NCBI GenBank assembly: GCA_024349245.1
Contig: JALDNG010000022.1
Span: forward strand, 4,773,001 to 4,837,000
Direction: 5' to 3'
Source: Neodontobutis hainanensis
Taxonomy: Eukaryota > Chordata > Actinopteri > Gobiiformes > Odontobutidae
DNA: 64,000 bases
Made by a program: the position numbers and the translations under genes. Positions 57,671-64,000 of the stretch are shown here, piece by piece (positions within the stretch are counted from its first letter, which is position 1; every line of letters begins with the position of its first letter). The notes under the pieces were generated by a model. That model was not told the origin of the DNA. It worked only from the letters and a program-made list of their open reading frames with translations, and did no database searches.

Positions 57671-58590
57671 TACAGTTGTGCTCATAGACATAATTTGTGA
57701 TAGTTTGGCCATTTTTCAGAGAATATGAATGATAACACAAATTTTTTTTCTTTTACTTAGAGTTAGTGGTTGGGTGAAGCCATTTATTGTAAAACAATTG
57801 TGTTTACTCTTTTTAAATCATAATGACAACAGAAACTACCCATGACCCTGATCAAAAGTAATACTTAATACTTTTATTGCCACCTGTAACATTAAAGACA
57901 GCTTGAAGTATTTTGTGGTAGTTGTGGATGAGGCTCTTTATTTTCTCAGATGGTAAAGCTGCCCATTCTTTTTGGCAAAAAGCCTCTAGTTCCTGCAAAT
58001 TCTTGGGCTGTTTTGCATGAACTGCACATTTGAGATCTCCCCAGAGTGGCTCAATGTTATTGAGGTCAGGAGACTGAGGTGGTCAGTCCAGACCGTTCAC
58101 TTTATTCTGCTGTATCCAGTGACAGGTTGACTTAGCCTTATGCTTTGGATTGTTGCCATGTTGTAACGTTCCAGTACGCTCCATGCACAGCTTTGGAGCT
58201 GATGAGTGCAAATTTTCCTCCAGTATTTTCTGACAACATGCTGTATTCAGCTTGCAATCAATTTTGACCAAGATTTTTCTGCTTTTTTAGCTCACACATC
58301 CCCAAAACATCAGTGATCCACCTCCATGTTTCACAGCAGGAATGATGTACCTTTCATCACAGGCCTTGTTGACTCCTCTCCAAATGTAAAGTTTATGGTG
58401 ATGGCCAAAAAAGTTACATTTTGGTCTCATCATTCTAAATGCCTTTGTTACTGAAGTTTTGAGGCTTGTCTCAGTGTTGTTTGTTTTCTAAGTGGGATGC
58501 TTTATGGCATTTGCGTCAAAATGGCTTTCTCAACCATGCAGCCTATTTTTCTTCAAGTGCCTCCTTATTGTGCATCTTGAACAGTGACTG
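57671..58590 (-). mobile_element. Tc1-like element (first family), truncated
   Basis: Starts with ACAGTTGTGCTCATAGACAT and shows on the minus strand the same transposase text as 4650-5940 in reverse, for example 'GAGATCTCCCCAGAGTGGCT' (the LWGDL codons) near 58035. The frame is broken. It ends at about 58590 before the transposase N terminus, shortly before the Rex3-like LINE tail. Confidence 0.85.
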
Positions 58591-58649
58591 TAAAAGGGGC
58601 TGGACATAAGGAGTGTGATGTAACCAATAGCGTTACAAACCCATATAAA

Positions 58650-59995
58650 CATCCATCCATTCATCCATCTTCTACCTCTTATCCTGGGCCGGGTCGCGGG
58701 GGCAGCAGTCTAAGCAGAGATGCCCAGACTTCCCGCTCCCCAGTCACTTCCTCCAGCTCTTCCGAGAGGATACCGAGGCGTTCCCAGGCCAGCCGAGAGA
58801 CATAGTCCCTCCAGCGTGTCCTAGGTCTTCCCCGGGGTCTCCTCCTGGTGGGACATGCCCGGAACACCTCCCTAGGGAGGCGTCCAAGAGGCATCTGAAA
58901 CAGATGCCCGAGCCACCTCAGCTGGCTCCTCTCGATGTGGAGGAGCAGCAGCTCTACTTTGAGCTCCTCCCGAGTGACGGAGCTCCTCACCCTATCTATA
59001 AGGGAGCGCCCCACCACCCTGCGGAGGAAGCTCATTTCGGCCGCTTGTATCTGGTATCTTGTTCTTTCGGTCATGACCCAAAGCTCATGACCATAGGTGA
59101 GGGTAGGCACGTAAATTGACCGGTAAATCGGGGCTTTGCCTTACAGCTCAGCTCCTTCTTCACCACGACAGACCGGTACATTGACCGCATCGCTGCAGAA
59201 GCTGCACCGATCCGTCTGTCAATGTCACGTTCCCTCCTTCCCTCACTCGTGAACAAGACCCCAAGATACTTAAACTCCTCCACTTGAGGCAGGAGCTCTC
59301 CACCAACCTGAAGGGGGCAAGCCACCCTTTTCCGACTGAGAACCATGGTCTCGGACTTGGAGGTGCTGATCCTCATCCCAGCCGCTTCACACTCGGCTGC
59401 AAACCGCCCCAGTGCACACTGAAGGCCCTGGCTTGATGGAGCCAACAGGTCAACATCATCTGCAAAAAAAAGAGACGAGATCCTGTGGTCCCCAAACCAG
59501 ACTCCCTCCGGCCCCTGGCTGCGCCTAGAAATCCTGTTCATAAAGATAATGAACAGGACCGGTGACAAAGGGCAGCCCTGCCGGAGTCCAACATGCACTG
59601 GGAACAGGTCTGACTTACTGCCGGCAATGCGAACCAAGCTCCTGCTCCGGTCGTACAGGAACCGGACAGCCCTTAGCAAAGGGCCCCGAACCCCATACTC
59701 CCAGAGCACCCCCCACAGGGCGCCACGAGGGACACAGTCGAATGCCTTCTCCAGATCCACAAAGCACACGTGGACTGGTTGGGCAAACTCCCATAAACCC
59801 TCCAGCACCCTGGAGAGGGTATAGAGCTGGTCCAGTGTTCCACGACCGGGACGAAAATCGCATTGTTCCTCCTGAATCCGAGGTTCAACCATTGGCCGCA
59901 TTCTCCTCTCCAGTACCCTGGCATAGACTTTCCCGGGGAGGCTGAGGAGTGTGATCCCTCTGTAGTTGGAACACACCCTCCGGAATGGAGATTTG
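58650..59995 (-). mobile_element. Rex3/RTE-like LINE with near-intact reverse transcriptase
   Basis: A (CATC)n-type tail at 58650-58670 gives the 3' end on the minus strand. The frame at 59976-59071 encodes reverse transcriptase: CSNYRGITLLSLPGKVYARV, CFVDLEKAFDCVPRGALWGV, GLRQGCPLSPVLFIIFMNRI and the catalytic SLFFADDVDLLAPS. A single frameshift near 59100 separates it from the C-terminal part at 59110-58679 (TYGHELWVMTERTRYQIQAA to LRWLGHLFQMPLGRLPREVF). The endonuclease is missing because of 5' truncation near 59995. Its 3' end matches 31488-31775. Confidence 0.9.
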
Positions 59996-61480
59996 TTTGA
60001 GATTAAGTTTATTTAAAACAAGTTGAAGTTGCAGATGGACCAGAATGTGATGAAGCAGAGGAAGACAAGGATGAGTCATGTTAGCTGAGCAGGAGCAGAG
60101 AGGACCCACAGAGCAGCAGACCGATAACTGGACTGGACTTGACTGGGGACGGCCGACAGAAAAGCAGCAGCAGACAGGCTCTGCAAAGATAGAGAACAAA
60201 GTAATAACTTGTTTAAAACAATTCTTGCTGTTGGGACCGGTCACCTGAGATGTACTGTTAATCACAGAAAGAATTACAACACTTATCTTGGTCTTGTATT
60301 CACCAGCTCACTGTGTGTTACTGTGTGTTGTAAGAACTGTTTTTATAAAATAGTGGACTTTGATTTGAACTTACAGTTGCCTAAATATAATACTTTAGTT
60401 AATGTGAACTGTACTGAGTTAGAGGTAATGTCTGTCATGTTTATAACCTGGCATAAACATTTACCTGTGACTGTTGTCATGATTTACAGATGATAAATGT
60501 ACAACTATAAAACTCACATATGCAATTTAGCTACAATAATGTTTAAGGGATGTATGACTGTAGCGTAAGGAAAGTGAATTCTAGAGTAAAAAGTCTCAGA
60601 GGTTGGTGGGCATTGCAGGTGTAATGTTTTATTTAATTAACACTCACCTTTGTCTGAATATCCTCTTCAAGTGCTCACACCACAACCAAGAGCCTTTCTT
60701 CTGATCAGCCTCAGCCTGACAGCATCACCTTTAGGAAATCTGTGGAGAGTACAATTTATAAATGAGGGTCAATATTTATTTTCATAAAAGAGGCACTGTA
60801 TTTACCAAAATGGCACTAACCCAGATCTTTGTAAAAGAGTACATTGACATTTAGTCAGTTAGACACTTTTATCCAAAGCAACTTACATTGAGCCCATTTC
60901 TAATTTTTGCTTTTATTATTTTTATTATGATATTATTATGGCCTTTATTGGATGTGCAAACTAAACAGTAATTATTCAGTCAGAGACATTTATTTGTTTC
61001 TTACAAAAAACAAACAAAAAAAATCCTGTTAAAGTTTGCTTCAGGTCTAAATGTGTAGGTTATAACTACAAAAAATGCTTATTACCAGCACAAACAACAA
61101 ACTGTATAAGAGCATTATACCTTTATCAACACAACTGAAGGTTAGATAGGATTGTATCTTCATATAAACCCATATAAACATATTAACCCAGTTTGGTCCA
61201 GTGTATTATATTAAACTATTGTTAAATTAGGCCTTCGGATCAGCTTACAAAAGCTCAATAGTTTTGCCACTATACTGTAAACTGTATATTAGCTTTTAGC
61301 TAACGCAAGCGATCTCCTTTCATAAACAGCAGAAGCAACTAACAAACTAATCAACAAAAAACAAAGACATACTGGCTAAAAAGCTTCAGAAAACATAGTT
61401 TAACTAAAACAATCTTTGGTTGTAGCAATAAGCTTAACTTTTGCTGATTTAAATATCTTTAATATATATATATATATATA
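59996..61480. other. Gene-free stretch with SINE-type tail motif
   Basis: No gene supported. GTTAGACACTTTTATCCAAAG at 60860-60880 is the tail motif of fish SINEs and LINEs. 60544-60605 is the first copy of a 62-bp duplication (second at 61481-61542). Confidence 0.5.
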
Positions 61481-61542
61481 TAAGGGATGTATGACTGTAG
61501 CGTAAGGAAAGTGAATTCTAGAGTAAAAAGTCTCAGAGGTTG
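60544..61542 (+). repeat. Perfect 62-bp direct duplication, 937 bp apart
   Basis: 60544-60605 and 61481-61542 are identical over 62 bases (starting TAAGGGATGTATGACTGTAG and ending CTCAGAGGTTG). The first copy lies in ordinary sequence. The second is embedded between two TA tracts (61460-61482 and about 61545-61558) just before an R4/Rex6-type LINE. Confidence 0.95.
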
Positions 61543-61560
61543 CATATATATATATATATG
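61460..61560. repeat. Split (TA)n tract around the duplicated 62-mer
   Basis: TATATATATA runs stand on both sides of the inserted 62-mer. The right run leads directly into the start of the LINE at 61560. Confidence 0.85.
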
Positions 61561-64000
61561 CAGCTGGATAGCTCAGCTGGTAAGGACAGGGCTTTTCACA
61601 CGGGGGACCCGATAACAAGGCTCTGTTGGAATGCTACTACTCCAGTAACCCCAGTCAGAGGGGTTACATGAAGAGGATGTGGGATGAATGGTTACTTCGA
61701 AACCCACAGTCCACGCTTACATCGAAGCACCTAGTAGCTCAGTGTTCCAACATCCACAAGCGGCAACTGCTATCACAACTTGAGATTGACGAGATACAAC
61801 ACAAATGCTACGGCAAGGGGGAGCCAGGACGAGAGGTCAGTGGGGAGCCAACGAGGGCTCCCCAACCAGAGATTGGGTACGAAGCCCCAATAAGTGCAAT
61901 AACGCTGAACGAGGCAGCGACTGACCTGAAAGACAAGATCATGGCGAGAATGAATGAAAGGCAACCCCGACGCCAACTACAACGGCTAAGTGAAGTACCA
62001 TCAGAAAGTCTCCTAGAAGATGTGAATGCAGCATTGAGAGCGATCCCTACCGCAACCATCACTGAAACCAATGAACTGATATACACCTCAGCAGCAGTGA
62101 TCCTCGAGATGCTTGGCTATAAGAGCAACCATGGGAACCATGATAAACAATACCCACCATGGAAACAAAGGCTGGAGGCTAAAATCAAGAAGGCACGGAG
62201 AGAAGTGAGCCAACTGACAGAGGCCAAGAAAGGTGCAATGAGAAAACAAGTACCAATACCTGAAGCACTTGAAACTGCCAAACAAAGGCTCCAAGCCTTG
62301 GCCAGCCGCCTAAAGAGGTACACAAGAGAGAATGAAGCCAGAAGAATAAACCGGCTGTTCGCAACTCAACCTGCGAAAGTGTACGCTCAGTGGCAGGGCA
62401 ATAATAACAGCAGAGCCAACCCACCAAGGCTGGAAACTGAACAATACTGGAAAAATATATGGGAGAGGGAGGCATCACACAACAGCAGTGCACAGTGGCT
62501 GGTGGCTCTGAGAGAGGACCACAGCAACCTCCCTGAACAGAATCCAGTTACCATCACAGAGGCAGACGTTCAAGAAAGAGTCTCAGGTATGAAAAACTGG
62601 ACAGCATATTGTACAGGAACAGAATCCACACCTACTGGCTAAAGAAGTTCACTGCACTCCACGAGCGCCTTGCAGCACAAATGAACCAGCTGCTAAGGGA
62701 TGGGATGCACCCTGAATGGCTTACCGAAGGGCGTACAATCCTGATCCTGAAGGATCCCACAAAGGGTACAGTCCCATCCAACTATTGGCCAATAACCTGT
62801 CTCTCCACAACATGGAAGCTCATGTCAGGCATCATCGCGGCTAAGATAAGTGGGCACATGGATCAATACATGAGCAAAGCACAGAAGGGCATCGGAAAAG
62901 AAACCAGAGGAGCCAAACACCAACTCCTGGTTGACAGAACAGTCACCCAAGACTGCAGAACCCGACACACCAACCTGTGCACTGCCTGGATTGATTACAA
63001 GAAAGCATATGACTCAATGCCACACACATGGATCACTGAATGCTTGGAGATGTACAACATCAACAGGACTCTAAGACACTTCATTGCAAACTCGATGAGG
63101 CTATGGAAAACCACCCTTGAGGCCAATGGCAAGCCACTTGCACAAGTATCCATCAAATGTGGCATATACCAAGGAGATGCTCTGTCCCCACTGCTGTTCT
63201 GCATAGGTCTGAACCCCCTCAGCCAAATAATCAACAAGACTGGCTATGGATACCGACTCAGGAATGGGGCCACCATCAATCACCTCCTCTACATGGATGA
63301 CATCAAGCTATACGCTAAGAGCGAGCGGGACATTGACTCACTGATCCACACCACCAGGATCTACAGCTCTGACATTGGGATGTCATTCGGGCTTGAGAAG
63401 TGTAGTCGAATGGTGACAAAGAGAGGGAAGGTAGTCCACACAGAAGGGGTCTCACTACCAGAAGGAACAATAACAGACATTGAGGATGGTTACAAGTACC
63501 TTGGAATACCACAGGCAAATGGCAACTTTGAAGAGGTAACAAGGAAAACAGCAACTGCAAAATACCTCCAACGAGTAAGGCAAGTCCTAAAAAGTCAGCT
63601 CAATGGCAAGAACAAGGCACGGGCAATAAACAGCTACGCCCTGCCAGTGATCAGATACCCTGCAGGAATAATAAGGTGGCCAAAGGAAGAGATACAGACC
63701 ACAGACGTTAAGACACGAAAGCTCCTCACCATGCATGGAGGGTTCCATCCCAAATCCAGCACCCTGAGACTGTACGCTAGCCGTAAGGAAGGCGGCCGTG
63801 GACTAGTGAGTGTGAGAGCCACTATCCAGGATGAAACATCCAAGATCCACAAGTACATCAAAGATAAAGCCCCGACAGATGACGTGCTTAGTGAATGTCT
63901 CAGGCAATGGGGAACAGAGGAAGAGGAGCTGGAGGAGGGACCATCATGGGAGGACAAACCCCTACATGGGATGTACCACCGGAACATAACTGAAGTGGCT
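61560..64000 (+). mobile_element. R4/Rex6 (Dong)-type LINE, running off the window
   Basis: A frame at 61626-62642 encodes an N-terminal region with NPSQRGYMKRMWDEWLLRNP, LVAQCSNIHKRQLLSQLEI and basic helices. The reverse transcriptase follows in another frame after a shift near 62600: HPEWLTEGRTILILKDP, TAWIDYKKAYDSMPHTWITE, CGIYQGDALSPLLFCIGLNP and the catalytic NHLLYMDDIKLYAKSERDID (about 63280-63340). It continues to the window edge with LTMHGGFHPKSSTLRLYA. This family has a restriction-like endonuclease at the C terminus, which would lie beyond 64000. The first about 60 bases include a tRNA-like 'GATAGCTCAGCTGGTAAGGA'. No start codon is evident at the very beginning, so the copy is probably 5'-truncated. 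Confidence 0.85.

Noticed and set aside
61626..62642. 338-residue frame as a candidate novel host gene
   Set aside because: It is continuous in content, after one frameshift, with a LINE reverse transcriptase carrying a YMDD motif.

Overview
The window is vertebrate nuclear DNA, almost certainly from a ray-finned (teleost) fish. The genes are intron-split with GT/AG junctions. CA/TA/TAA microsatellites are frequent. The repeats are fish-typical: Tc1-like DNA transposons, Rex3/RTE-like, L2-like and R4/Rex6-like LINEs, Penelope-like elements, BEL/Pao remnants, a hAT element and tRNA-derived SINEs. I cannot name the species from sequence alone.

Layout. 1-23.8 kb is a gene-poor flank with two Tc1 copies, LINE 3' ends, SINE pieces and microsatellites. 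23.83-25.99 kb holds an intact, single-exon c-Jun gene (327 aa) whose promoter keeps the order of sites known from mammalian JUN and adds a duplicated module. 27.85-29.52 kb holds a broken gene with a CARD exon and ankyrin repeats, most like the fish inflammasome adaptor caiap. 30.0-31.8 kb is a SINE, a decayed Penelope-like element and a Rex3-like tail. 34.64-36.14 kb is a five-exon gene for a 304-aa protein whose start resembles the splicing factor ISY1. A 965-bp hAT element with target duplications sits directly behind its stop codon. 39.67-40.98 kb is a four-exon Fas ligand gene (278 aa).

From 41.9 kb onward I see no host gene. This part is layered transposons: convergent L2-like LINEs, a 29-bp minisatellite of about 29 units (44.7-45.6 kb), a decayed BEL/Pao element, a LINE inside a LINE (49.7-52.4 kb), a LINE inside a Tc1-like element (53.4-57.5 kb), a Rex3-like LINE (58.65-60.0 kb), and an R4/Rex6-type LINE running off the right edge.

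The three intact genes form no operon-like unit. Jun (AP-1) and Fas ligand both act in stress and cell-death signalling, and the broken CARD-ankyrin gene belongs to innate immunity, but their proximity alone does not show co-regulation. I found no previously undescribed system. The best leads are the duplicated AP-1/ZNF143-like module upstream of jun, the CARD-ankyrin gene loss, the hAT-derived 3' end of the ISY1-like gene, and a perfect 62-bp duplication split into a TA tract beside the R4-type LINE.
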